Assembly: GCA_022749755.1 (NCBI GenBank) | Contig: CM040442.1 | Location: forward strand, 5,616,457-5,680,456 | DNA from: Azadirachta indica | Taxonomy: Eukaryota; Streptophyta; Magnoliopsida; Sapindales; Meliaceae | Length of the DNA: 64,000 nucleotides | Direction: 5' to 3' | In this document: positions 24,301-37,100 of the stretch, piece after piece | Layout of the letters: each line of letters opens with the position of its first letter | Numbering within the stretch: the stretch's first letter is position 1 | Notes under the pieces: generated by a model | What the model was told of the DNA's origin: nothing | The model's input: the letters and a program-made list of their open reading frames with translations, nothing else | Databases searched by the model: none | Program-made: the position numbers and the translations under genes

Positions 24301-27300
24301 GTTAAGTATACCCACGGTTGAGGAAAGTGAGAGCCAGAGTGAAACCAAAGTTGAACAATAGTATAAAACCAATTGTAGCCCCTAGTCCTATCCAATACCA
24401 ATATCCATTGGCAAAGAACCCACGAGACGTCAAAACTTCTGCTCCAAGCGTTTCATTTTTGTTTGGGAGAACCTTTCATACGAAAAAATTAAGAACATCG
24501 GTATTTTATTATTAGCCAGAAAACAAATATTCACAAGGGTCATCCAAGGCATTACCTTATTCCAACTGTGCCCAAGAAACTCGTTAGCTACTATTGCATT
24601 TTGCCCATACATCATAGGTGACATCCAGTAAGCCCATATCCACCATTTCTTGATATCATCTTGTAACAATGGAAGAAATTATTGTGGTTAGATTTCTATA
24701 ATCTGTAAAAAAAGTATAGAAGTTAAACTTCTAGAAAAATGCTAAACCCCCATGCACAAACAGGAATAAAGAAACTCCCAACTCCCTAGTTAGTGTGAAG
24801 GGAAATCAGTTCTTAACTGCTTTCATTCACAGAATGAGATTAAACTGAGTTATCTCTTTGGGGAAAGAAAATGAAAGGCACATCAATCTATTTAACATTT
24901 ATACCTCGTGATAGGACAAATCCACCCAGTGCAAAAAGCAGGAGCAATGCAAATGAACCAAATGTATTAGCAACTATCATGTTCCTGCCTGTTGCTGCGA
25001 TTACTCGGAACAATGCGGATGACATCTGGTTAACGAACAACAGAAGCAAGTACTGCTTTAAAAACCTGCAGCAAGTAAATCAACTTGTAAAATATATACT
25101 TGCATTAATAGATCCAACATGTAATAGAATCTTCAGTGATTCCCAGGAAACTAGCCCAATTTCTCTCTTCTTACCTTCCAACATTGGGATCAAACCCTAT
25201 TACATAATAGGTTAGAAAGACCCAAACAGCAACCTCTACAAATGTGATGGGGATCTTGAGGATCCATGAGGGAATGGCATATGCCCATGAAGGATAGAAT
25301 AGCAGGTCTCTTTGCTTGTAGAATATAGGAAGCTTTACTATGGTCATAGAGATCTCTGACATTCCATTGAACATGATCATGACAACAGTAAAGAACAAGG
25401 CACCTGTATAAATTACTCCATCATTTAATGAATCTTTGTGCATCTTCGTCCGAAAGAAGATTGTCATAGACAGCAATGCCATTGTTGTAAGCTAAGAGCA
25501 GAAGCAAAGCAATACATTAGTAAATTATCACTTAAATTGAAGTCTAAAGCAATTTTAAATGGAGCTGATACGGACTTGGGTGAGTTTGAATATGTAGACA
25601 AAAGAGTTCCTCTTCATCAACAAACGTTCCCTTGCGATGCAAGCTTTCAACAACTCCTTCTTATTAACACCATACTTTTTGGTAGTTAAAGCAGCTGGGT
25701 GGCTTTTCTTCTTATCAAATGGAGTTCTAAGCTCATCAATAAGTCTCCGTCCCACATGGAATGACTGGAATGCCTGAGCAAATTCCTTGACAGTGATAAA
25801 CCTGTAAGGCTCTTCTTTACGTGCCCAATACTGTTGCTGATCTTTCTTTGACGTCACCTGCAACATTTTGTGAATCACGACACGGAATGTAAGAATTTAT
25901 GCATGAGACTCCTTTTACTGTCAGTAAAACTCTTGAATTTACAAAATCTCGGAAGAATTCTGTTTTTGTATGATTAAAAATGTAATAAAAGAGGTTTTAT
26001 CAGCAATTACTTCTTGCAAGAAATCAGCCACCCCTTTTCTTTCAGGACATTTGAATCCCATATGTTCAAAAAAGTCTAGTACTTGTTCTCGAGGACCTTG
26101 GTATACTATTTGGCCATCAGATAGAAGGATAATATCATCAAAGAGATCATAAGTTTCTGGTGCAGGTTGTAGGAGAGAGATCAAAGCCGTTCCATTGAAG
26201 ATGTGATTGTTTTGCCTGATAGAATTCACAATATTGAAAGTCGTTGAACTGTCCAAACCAGTAGATATCTCATCCATGAATAAAGCCTTTGCTGGTCCAA
26301 CTAGCATTTCACCTATAATTCCATCATATGCTTTATTAGAAGACATGATAGACTTATATTTGTTATTTGCAATACATATGAATTTGTGAAGTTTGACAAT
26401 TACCGGTTGTAACACGCTTCTTTTGTCCTCCGGATATGCCTCTTACCATTTCATCACCTACCAGGGTATCAGCACAGACTTCCAGTCCTAAAACCTGCAA
26501 AGTGAAAATTTGGAGAGATTATTGCTCTTGTTCTTAATAATAACTCCTGACGTCAAAGTGATTTACGATGATAATACCTTTAGAACGTAATCTGTGATCG
26601 CACTGGCTTCTTGACCTTCAATGGCTGCCGCCTGTAACATGAGAATTATCATTTGACAGAGATAAGAAATTCAATCAGAACGAGTCTAAAATCATGCCCG
26701 TAAGATTTAAATCCAATCAAATTCTATTTGCTAAAGTGACACACGAAAAATTAAAGTAAACAATTCTGCATGGTGGGAATCGTGCATCAAAATAAAAATT
26801 GTCAGACAAACACCAGGCTGAAGAAAAGTTAAAAAACAAAAATTTCTGTTCAGCTTCTCTAACCTTCATGAAGACGTCAATATCAGGATCTGGCTTAATA
26901 TTTGCTGCTTTTTCTCTTCTGGCTAACTCTGATAACATGTCTGCATTTTAAAACGAGCAATAACCTTAATGCGCATACTAAATAAGAAACCCACCATACT
27001 TGCAATCTGAATTTTATAGTTCAGCAAAAACAAAAGAGAGAAAAGCAACAAACCATAACGGCTGCCGACACCCTGGCATCTTGCAGAGAAGGCTAAGGTT
27101 TCCCTGACTGTCATTTCTCCGATATGGCAATCATGTTGACTGATATAAGCAGCAGTTCTCTGTGGCACAAATTCATTCATGTCGTGCCCATTGTATGTTA
27201 CCCTACCCGAAAACTACACAACAAAGTTCACTTATCACATTACAAATAAGCCCAAGGACCAAAAATCAATGCTCTTAAATCATATCCCCTGTAGACTAGA

Positions 27301-28301
27301 ATGAGTTAAAGTTATTAATATAAAATCACCTCTAAAGTAGGATCAAGCTTTCCGGCCAAAGCCAACAAGAGTGTTGTCTTTCCAGAACCTGGAGGACCTA
27401 AAAGCAACGTCATTCTGCAACAAAGAAATTAACACAATGAGACATAGCTGCCCAGATATCAGTGATTTGAATAGAGAAAGAATAAGGAATTCAGTTCTCA
27501 CCTGCTTGGCTTTATGATCCCACTAACATCCTTCAGGATTGTCAAGTGTCTCTTTTTACTTGATAGAATATGCAGAGAGCTCAAGAAACCCTTCAAAACA
27601 GGAGCAAAGAAACATGTAAAGCTAAAATTAACCCAAAAGCAAAAACAAAAACAAAAAACAAAGATTGGTTTATGGTTGTTACCTCTACCATGTTGACACA
27701 AAAGTTAAAGAAAGTAGGCAAAGCTCTACTTGCCACTTGTCCTTCTGCTTCAACATTTAAATTCTCAAATCGGACTTCAATTGTGGGAAGCTCGATTCCA
27801 ACTCTGAGAACCAAAAAAATCCAGAGCAAGGAAAATCATTAGTAAAGCTCAAAGTGAATACACCTGAAAACATAAACTGCTTTCAACAAAACAGAGCTCC
27901 TCTGTTTGGATGTCAAGAAAATACACAAACTCACACATGGAAGCACAAGGCAAGAAAATCAACTGTCAATTTTACCTATCAATACGGGTCCTGAGTTTCA
28001 ACAAGAAATTCTCATTATCAACCTCGGCAACTTTCAGCAACCTCTCAATCAACTTCTGCCTATCTGCCAAGCCCAAATTTTGTACATCAATTTCACTAGT
28101 ATCACCTCTAGAAGATGTTAATATCCCTTTCCTCAAACGCTCAAAAGTTGGCAACTTCTCAAGTGCAGCCCATTTCAAAGCCTCTTCATCATCTTCTTCC
28201 CTAGAAGACCTAGAAAATACGTCAGAAGCATTTCTCCTCCACATAGAAGAACTTCCTGCACGTAAACTAGCACTTGCCAAGTAAACGTTACCACTATCCA
28301 T
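21339..28301 (-). CDS. G3: full-size ABCG/PDR transporter, 1435 aa
   Basis: Exons, 5' to 3': 28301-27976, 27803-27683, 27590-27502, 27414-27330, 27213-27054, 26940-26864, 26631-26578, 26494-26404, 26312-26011, 25857-25576, 25491-25175, 25065-24905, 24659-24556, 24472-24316, 24234-24115, 24021-23915, 23826-23494, 23331-23041, 22952-22869, 22746-22613, 22530-22303, 22200-22029, 21941-21687, 21596-21339 (TAA). No stop or frame break was found. Domain 1 has GPPGSGKT (about 185-192), ISGGQ and LFMDE; domain 2 has GVSGAGKT (about 883-890), LSTEQ and IFMDE. As in G2, exon 16 is short. The acceptor of exon 13 is AAG instead of CAG, and intron 12 is enlarged to 245 bp. Exons 19-21 and the introns between them match the copy at 34141-41500, not the otherwise closest copy G2, which indicates exchange. 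Membrane exporter by family; substrate unknown. Confidence 0.92.
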
Positions 28302-30682
28302 CAGAACTCACACGGCAGAAACCCACCAAAACCCAAAATTTGTTTCCTTTTTTAATTTCCCTCTATTTGTTCAGGATTAGAAATGGGTTGTTCTTCACAA
28401 AGCAATGTTTTTCCACTTAATGTTGAGTTATAGAAGAAACTTTGTCAGTGACATTTGAATAAATAATGGTGGAAAAAATTGGCCGCCAAATACAATGATG
28501 TGTCAAATAATTGTAATATTTTTTAGTATCTGGATTTGTTTCATTCGTGGTCTAGCGGGCAGGAGTTGAACTTTCAACGATTTCGCTTCATTCTATATGG
28601 TCACCTTTTATTTTTTTTAATTATTTATAAATTTTAACTTTTTTTTTTAAAATCTAATTTGAAAGGGATTCACAATGGAGGATAATTGCTACATTTTCCT
28701 GCTTCTATTGTGAAAAATATCAGTGTGTCAAAAAGCTTTAGATTAAATTAGATTAAAGAATCAATTTATTTATAATTTTTAACTGCAATTGATAATAATA
28801 TCAGTTAAAATTTGACTCTATTATTTTTTTTTAAAATTTTAGTCAAATTTTGAATGAAAGTAGATTGATTTTTAGTTTTCCATTCAAGTTAGTAGTGAAC
28901 CGAAATTTGAATTAGATCAATTGTTTCTTACAAGAATTGAAATGAATTTGAATGAAGCATAAAAGTTGAATTGAGTTAATATGAACCTTAATTTAGTTCT
29001 TTTGTCATTTTTTTTTTATTTACTCTCAATGAAAGAGACAAAAAAAAAATAATTTAGTTTAATAGACAACTGGTTTTTGAATATTTTGATTCATGAAAAA
29101 CATCTTTTTGTTATGTTTAAATAATAATATTATTTTTTAAAAATAATTTAATTAAGATTATATTAATCAATGAATAAATTTATGTTAATCTATGTTCTCA
29201 CGATTGTATCAATGTTTTAATTCAAATGGTATGTCTATTAATTAATTTCAACTAACTATTCAATTCAGTAATAAAAATAGATAAAATCAAAGATGTTCAA
29301 ATATTATTTAAATGATAAGCAAAGCTAATCTTTCATTCAGATTAGTGTAGAACAAATTATAATTTCCGGTATGAATTCAATTTGATTTTTTTTTTTATTT
29401 TTCATGAATTAATTATATCACATAATATTATTAAAAAGGATGCTACAAATATTAATCAGACCATTTCAAAATTAATGATTTTTTCCTAATAAAAATCTCA
29501 ATTAATTTTCATAAATAATCGCACATTGTATTATGTCTTATATATATTTATTGTGGAGAAAGGAAGCCACATTTGACCATAATCATAAAACTTTTGAAAG
29601 TTAAAAAAAAAAAAATATAATATAACTTTAAGGAGATTTGCTTTTTCATTGGTTAATTTCACGTGATATTAGATTTTTATATTATTAAAGGGAAAGGATG
29701 CTATATTTGACAATTAAACTCTCGGAAATTAAAATTTTTTTTTGAAAAATAATTTTATTATGTAATATGAATGAATAATAGAGGCTAGTATTACCTTTAA
29801 TATCATTGGTTTTTTAATTATAGACACTTAACAACTTAACCATACTCTAATTGCAATTTTGGATTTATTTGACCTAGACCCACAACATATTTTGTATTCT
29901 TAAAAAACAATTAAAAAAGTAATTGCATTTTAATAATTCAATAAAATATAGTTATATTGTAAAAGCAAGGATTATTAAAATATAGATCGAAAAATTGGAT
30001 CAAGACAAATCCTAATGTGTAGGGTACAATATTCAATTAGTGAGATGGATAAAATATAATGCATACATATCGTATTCTTTGTTGACTTTCTAGATCAACA
30101 AGATTTGCGTTAATTAACACTTGGCTCGATATTACAGAAGTGTGATTTGATCGTTAATTGAGTAATTAAAATAAATAAAAATTATGTAAATTGCTAATTA
30201 AGCAGGATTAAGGTGGTTAAAGATAGAATGGTTACCATTTTTTTTAATTTTTAATTTTTAATTTAAAAAATTAAAAATTACGTCAAAGAAATTGAAAAAT
30301 TGTACAATTTCATGGGGTTTAGCGTCACTTACGAATATGCTGATGAAATCTAGCGGTGGGGCAACAAAATATTGACATTTTTGGTGCAAGAAAACAAATC
30401 AAGATTCTATATTCGGATAATGTTTATGTGTCGGAGTCAGAGTATGTACAGTGAAATGAAAATATAGTTTAATGACAAAAATGCCCTTAAAGTCAAGGAT
30501 AAATTACAACATTTTTTTAATCTTTGTTGAAACTTGGCTACCAAGTGTGGAGCAGTTGGAACCATACTGCTATAAAGCCATATACACAGTGTCTGACTCA
30601 CTTATCATAGCAAATCTCACTACTTTCGTTCTTGCTTCCTACACTCTTTATGTCTTCCAAGTTTCAACTAATGTATGTAGCC

Positions 30683-30705
30683 ATCAGGTCTCAAGCCTGA
30701 TGGTA
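30683..30705. repeat. Short perfect hairpin
   Basis: CCATCAGG, a 7-base loop, then CCTGATGG: an 8-bp perfect stem with above-average GC for this spacer. It is not a tRNA; no other arms are present. Confidence 0.5.
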
Positions 30706-30744
30706 AAGAACTCACACCCACGTTATGGGATTATAAAAGTTTAG

Positions 30745-30945
30745 AAGAACATTTATCCAAACTTTAATGCGATAAGAAATCTTAAATTATTCTGTAATAC
30801 TCAGTCAAATAATAAGAGAAAAATACAATTTCCTTTCACAAAAAATTTAGAAGGAAATTTGTTCACACTTTAATGGATAAGAAATCTTAAAATATTCTGT
30901 AATAATCAGTCAAATGATAAAAGGAGAATATAATTTCCTTTTACC
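30745..30945. repeat. Two-copy imperfect tandem duplication, about 100 bp unit
   Basis: The blocks beginning near 30745 and 30851 share CACTTTAATGGATAAGAAAT-like sequence, then ATTCTGTAATA, CAGTCAAAT, and end in AATTTCCTTT. They differ by scattered substitutions and small indels. Confidence 0.75.
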
Positions 30946-31371
30946 ATCCGACTAAAAAGACTGAATAACTTGGTACTTAATGGTAGTTTTAATACAATAG
31001 ATTTTGCCTTGAAATTTCACAAATTAAATATGTAAGTGTAAGGATTTTATTTAAATTTAAGTACTTAAATAAGTGAAAAGTTTGCTTCATGTCGTTGTTG
31101 TTTTAATAGATAAGAATAGCACTTATTCCAAAGTTTGAAAAATTCAATGATTTGTATGCAGTGATAAGACAAATGAGGTTGATGATCAACCTAATTTCTA
31201 TGAATGAGTAGACTTGACTAAGGCAAGCATTTGAATTTTTTGCCACCAGTGACGATGATTTCGAATTGATGAAGTAAAATTAATTGAAAATTCTTCTCTC
31301 AACTCTCTATTATAATCTTTTCTTGTATACCAGAAGCACGTCTCATATTTTTTTATTATAACAAAATTTCA

Positions 31372-31375
<4 letters not shown>

Positions 31376-31402
<27 letters not shown>
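31376..31402. repeat. (TA)n microsatellite
   Basis: About 13 uninterrupted TA units in AT-rich spacer. Confidence 0.9.
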
Positions 31403-31407
<5 letters not shown>

Positions 31408-32220
31408 CTCTTAGAAAGATATTAAACATGAATCTCTATTACCGACATACCTAAAAGATAGTAAATTTCATTATCAACATTAATTTTATTTTTAATGCTC
31501 ATATTTAAGTGCTATTTGATTTTCTAATTGAAATCTAAGTATAATTATTTATATATTTAAGACATGTTTATTTTTTAACTTATATTTAAGTATTTGTTAA
31601 AAACTTCTCAATGTATTTAAGTTAAAATTTTTAATTTAAATATGAATAACTAAACGGTTAAATGAATTAAATATTTTATTTATTAATATATAAAATCCTT
31701 AATTTATTATTTAAAATTTATATATATTAATAATTTAATATATATAAGCTTTAAATTTTTTAAAGCATACATGTCAATATATCAATTTCAAACATTTTAT
31801 TTCTATAAACAAAAAATTTAATATTTATATCAAAACATGCAAAATAAAAAATTAATATATTAATTAGATTCATATTTCAATTATATTCAACCTTCAGATA
31901 AAAAAAAAAAAAACACTACTTTTGCGTATGAAGAGTCTAATAATTGTTTTGAATTGTTCTCTTTTGATGCAATTTAAATTTGATTCACTATAGGCTCACT
32001 TGATTTTTGTCCATTTATACAAAATTATTATACTTCAAAATATGATAACAAAATAAAACTGATAGCAATAAAAGTCCTGAGATTTACAATTTCTTTTTAA
32101 AAGTTTTATTAAACAATTCATCAATTGGAATTTTCTTATATTTTTATTACTTATTTTATTTTTATCTAATTGGTTTAACAATTTATATGAAATACCCACT
32201 TTCTCATGCATGTAATACAC

Positions 32221-32275
32221 AACACACACACACACACACATATATGTATATGTATATGTACATGTATATGTATAT
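32221..32275. repeat. Compound (CA)n and (TATG)n-like microsatellite
   Basis: About nine CA units run into alternating TATATG/TACATG units. The minus strand fortuitously encodes a short Cys-Val run that I do not consider a gene. Confidence 0.85.
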
Positions 32276-34140
32276 TTAATTTATTTTTTTCATGCATGTG
32301 ATTATAATTTAAAAATAATTTTTTAAAATAAGAGGCAATTTAAAATTTTCAATTATATTTTTTAACATTTTAATATCTAGAAGACTATAACCATATTTTA
32401 TATGATATTTAAAAACTATTTTTAAATTTTAAAATTTTTAATAACTCCATTTATTTTTTACATAACAAAACTACCATATTAATTGTAATTAATTTAATTA
32501 TATTATCCATAATGTTTCCATTGGCTGCAATAAAATGGATAAAACTGGTGATCTATGCATTTTAATTTAAATGAGTATATGAAAATTTACTATATTTAAT
32601 TACGTGTAAAAATAAAAATGGTCTTTATTGTCTGTATTTTTATTTTCAAAAAATAAAAAATTACATTCAAATTTTAAATCAAGCAAGTCCTTATTTTAAT
32701 AATTGGGTTTGTTATGTTGAAATATTCTATCATACCAATTAAATAAAAAAATCAAAATAAGGAGACTACGAAAATTGCTTTTCCCAGAAGGGCTTTTGTT
32801 TAGTTTGTTTGTTGACTTTTTGCTTACTTTGGCGTAAAGGCACTTGATTCTAGAAGCAATATTTGGACGGCTTCTTTGCTTCTAGAAGCAAAATATTTTT
32901 AAAGATCAAAGGAAAAGCATATAAATTTTAAAGGCTATGTTTGGCGGTTGTACTTTCGAATAATTGTTCAACAAGAAAACATAAAAGTATAAATCTTCAA
33001 ATTGTTTTCTCTTTTTCACTTGCTAAAATCAAAATTCAAAAAAATAATTTCCCTTTAACGATTAAAAAATAGTTGTTTATTATAATTTTAAAATTAATTA
33101 AGAATACAAACAATAATTTTTTAGTAATATATCTTAATTTTGGATTATTGAGACTTCAGAACACATTTGTCTAACAACTCCAACAATTAATATGATCCAG
33201 ATCACACTATACCAAGTTCAAATTTCTCAAAATTTCTTCATTCTTTACAAATTTCAATAAAAAATTATTAAAAATTGAAACGAGAGATCGGGAATGAATC
33301 CCATAATTATTAATTGTCGGAGTTTTTCCTACATTCAAGTCAAACCAGAAGATGGGAAACTCTTCAAATCTTATCTCCAATCATATTTATTTAAAATTTA
33401 TCTAGATTTTATAATAATAAATTCAAAAATTTTTTATTTAAAGAATTCCCAAAAAAAAATAAAAAAATTATATATGAAGAGGTGAGTAAAGAATCGATAG
33501 ATTTTGTATTCATGTGAATTCTATATTCATATTTATTTTTATTGATTAAACAATACTTATAAAATGTAAACAAGAGTAATTTTCATGGAATAATTAATAT
33601 TTCGAAGGATTTAAAAGTGAAGGCAAAATAAGACAATTTAGAAGATTTTTTCATCATGTATATCGTATCTAGAAGCTCTTCCAATCCAACCACATGAATT
33701 AATTTTTTGCAGAGGATTATAACATTTCAACTATTAAATTTTAATAAAATATTAAATTTGAATATGGTTTTCTCAAAGGTAACAATTTAGTCCCCCCTCT
33801 TACCAGAGACTAAAATGTCAAAAGTGGAAAAACCTCATCTCAATTTGTTATAGCTTTTAAAGTTAGGAAGACAAAAGTTATGACCCGATTTTGCAGAGGC
33901 TTGAAAGAATTAATATTAAAATTTCATTATCAGAAAATTTTTTGCTTTCGTGAATCACGTGTGCAGCAGACACAATCTTTATAAGCATATTCAATAATGT
34001 GATAACATTTTTATTAATTATTAAATTTTGGATACTATAAACGAGTAAAGTAATTGATTAGATAAGATTACATACACCTTACATGTAGAGCATATATTAG
34101 AAAAAAAGACAAAAAAAAAAAAAAGAAAGGTATAAAATTT

Positions 34141-37100
34141 CTACCGCTTCTGGAAATTAAATACCTTAATTCCTAAAGCAAAAATGAATGCAAAAAGTAG
34201 TGTAAATCCAACCTCAACAACAGCAACAAATCCAATAAAATCATGCTTGAATCCATAAAAACTTCTGATAAATTGTTCCACTGTTTGTTCTGATCCATCA
34301 AGCTTGTCCTGTACGTCTCCGAATTGTGATGCAACAAGTCCATACAGAGTCCAGGATACAGGACATGCCCAGTAGTACCATCTCCACCATACGGGAATTC
34401 TCTGTTATCAAACAATGTTAGAAAAAATATTGTTATGTCATAGGTGGAATGAATGTACTTGAATGAATGGTAGGCCGAGGATGCTTACCGTTCTTGGGAC
34501 GAGGAAGCCGCAGAAGAGATTCCATATTCCGTAAAATGCAGATGCAACAATTGCAGAAATGTGGTGGTTTGGGGTCACAGCAACTGCCATCATTCCGTAA
34601 TAGGTGAAGTATAGGAATGTGAAGAACATGAAAAATTGATACCAAAAGAACTTCTTTGCAGTCCATTCGAATCCGATCATTGCATAGACTATAATTCCGT
34701 AAACAATGGATTGAACAAATATATAAGGAATCTCAATCAAAACCTACAAGGGAAATAAGAAAATTGAATAAGAAAATGAAAAGGACAAAGAATTTTAGAT
34801 TTCAGAGTATGTAACGTGCAAGGGAGAAGCTAGTTACTTGTGCAAACGCATACGGCAACGCTGAATACATTCCGGCAGCTCTTTCTCTGTAAAAGACTGT
34901 TCGTTCAACAGAAACTACTGGCTGCACAGATTGAGCATTTTGAATTCCGAGGAAGAGAACAGCAGCATACATAGAACCCATTGCATTAGAAAGATCTTGC
35001 GTCTGTTTCCTATAATTTGAAATGGCAAAAGTTAATATTGACTGAAGGGCAGATAAAGCTACAAGATGCCTGACACTGAAATGTCATTTTTCCACTTGTA
35101 ATAACTTACGTCTTAGTGCCCATGTCCCAGAACATGGTTCCGAAGACTAAAGCTATGAAGGTCGTAAACAGAAACCTAACGGCGGTATATGGTGGATTAC
35201 GCCAGTATGACCAATGCTGTTTCCATAAGCATGCCAGAGTTTGGGTTAAAAATGGTTGCGAATACTGTGTGGGGAAATAAAGATCCTTTGAACCCGGAGC
35301 GGGCTGGCTTAAATCTCTAATGAGTGCTTTGTTTCTCCTGAAACACACTACAGACATCAGCAGCAAATTTAAGCTAGAAACAACGTAATTCGTAGGCAGA
35401 TTTCAGTCTTATGTAAGTTTACCATAACCTTACCTGTACAGTTCTGAGTCCTTGTAGATAGCAGCAAAATCAACGCCCAAAGCTATTTCTTGGGATGAAG
35501 CAGAAACTTCCAACATCCAAGTTGCTGGATTGTATCCATCTTTGATTTTGGGAACTCCATCAATGCTCTTTACAAACAAAATATAAATGTATTAGCTAGT
35601 TTTATATGTAATTTAAACATCTCCAGTCAAAAAGAAATTTGAAGCTAAAATTCATTTTGTGTAGTTTATGAAAATTCATCACATCATACCTCAAAATAAT
35701 TGATAAGTTGGCTGGAATGGCGACCCAAGGCCCCAACATATATCTCTTGTCCCCCTCGCTTCAGTAGAAACAACTGCAGTGGCAAGATAAACATAGTACA
35801 CTCATGAATAGAGAACTCAAAAGAAACATTACTCCTTCAATCCGGTATTAATATTTCTCACCTGATCAAAAGCTTCAAATATGTCAATGCTAGGCTGATG
35901 GATGGTGCAGACCACTGTTCTTCCTGTGTCCACCGTGTTCCTGACTGTTCTCATAACAATGGCGGCAGCTCTGGCATCTAGCCCTGAAGTTGGTTCATCC
36001 ATGAATATGATAGAGGGGTTTGCAACGAGTTCAACTGCGATGGTAAGCCTCTTGCGCTGCTCTGTGGACAAACCATTTACTCCAGGCAAACCAACCAGTC
36101 CTTGTCTCAATGGATTCAATTCCACAAGTTCCATGACTTCCTCAATAAACATCTGCAAATAATAGGTGAAAATATAAATTGGCGCAGCCATTGCAAGAAC
36201 ATATTTAATGATTCAAGTTACTTCTCCTCTAGCTGACTTCCAGCTTTGACACTAGGTAAAACAATGACCCAAAGCCCAAAACACCTTGGGATTTCAGAAC
36301 TAACCTTTCTAGTTTGAGAGTCAACTTCGGAGGGTAATCGAAGCCAGGCCGAGTAGAGCAAGGACTCATATACAGTCACATGAGGAGAGTGGATGTCATT
36401 TTGCTCACAGTATCCCGAAATGCGAGCGAATGTTTCTTGCTTCTTCGGGTACCCAGAGATTGTGATATTCCCAGTAATATACCCCCCAGTTTTCCTACCA
36501 GCCAATACATCCATCAGAGTGGTTTTACCAGCTCCACTAACACCCATCAGAGCCGTAAGAACCCCCGGCCTGAATGCTCCGCTCACACTATTCAGAAGCA
36601 CCAATTTGTCTTCGTTAACACCTTCAAGTTTCATTTCCTGCAACATTAATCCAAACCAATCATTCAATCACGTCCGGACTTAATTGCAGTGAAATATACA
36701 GATTACTTTTTAAATTAAACAGTACCTGCGGCATGTCAACAGAGTATGTAACTTCATCAAAGGTAATGGAATGTGGTTCAAATGGAAGAACCATTCCTTT
36801 TTTCTTGTTCTGATTGGCCTCAACAGCTGCTTCTGACGTGGATAAGGAATTGGAAGGGGAGTTTCTCCTCCTAATGTCATGTCCGCTCTCTGTATGTCAA
36901 TCAAGATAAGTTTGAATTGTAAATTAGAATTTATCCTCAAATCGGCACAGCACGTTATATCATATACATTCACACATAACTGTCATAAATGAGATTAATC
37001 ACCTGAGCGAGATCTGTGACCAGAGATACGTCCACGAGTTGCTAACTGAATGGTTCCACCATTACGGTTATCATGCTTGCTACTTTCTGATTCCTCTGTT

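Larger units (their letters stand above)
30571..31222 (+). other. Putative small plus-strand transcription unit, copy 2
   Basis: Diverged counterpart of 18411-18758. TATAAAGCCA (30571-30580) is followed by a leader containing TTCTTGCTTCCTACACTC and ATGTCTTCC (to about 30675). After about 490 bp comes a second block (31162-31222) bounded by TGTATGCAG and AAG|GCAAGC, which would be a GC donor instead of GT. The AT-rich interval holds a two-copy tandem duplication absent from copy 1. Coding potential is not conserved, and no function can be assigned. Confidence 0.28.
28302..34140. other. AT-rich spacer between G3 promoter side and G4 3' end
   Basis: 5.8 kb without a recognisable protein gene. 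The first 3 kb is a diverged copy of the spacer upstream of G2. From about 32500 to 34140 it matches the sequence downstream of G5 (about 44690-46158) and more weakly that downstream of G6, so it is the duplicated 3' flank of this subgroup. It contains the plus-strand unit, tandem duplication and simple repeats listed below. A run of A on the plus strand (34110-34124) gives a T-tract shortly after the G4 stop. Confidence 0.5.

Noticed and set aside
27910..28284. Plus-strand frames opposite exon 1 of G1-G6, Ser- and Leu-rich, 74-164 codons
   Set aside because: Same reason: the acidic, Glu- and Leu-rich N-terminus read backwards gives an open frame in every copy.
30683..30722. tRNA-like or SINE-like sequence around the CCATCAGG hairpin
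   Set aside because: Only one stem is present, with no A and B boxes, so no RNA gene can be supported.
34173..34415. 80-codon minus-strand frame over the last exon of G4
   Set aside because: It is out of phase with exon 23. The true frame ends at 34141 with NFQKR and begins without a Met, so it is easily missed.
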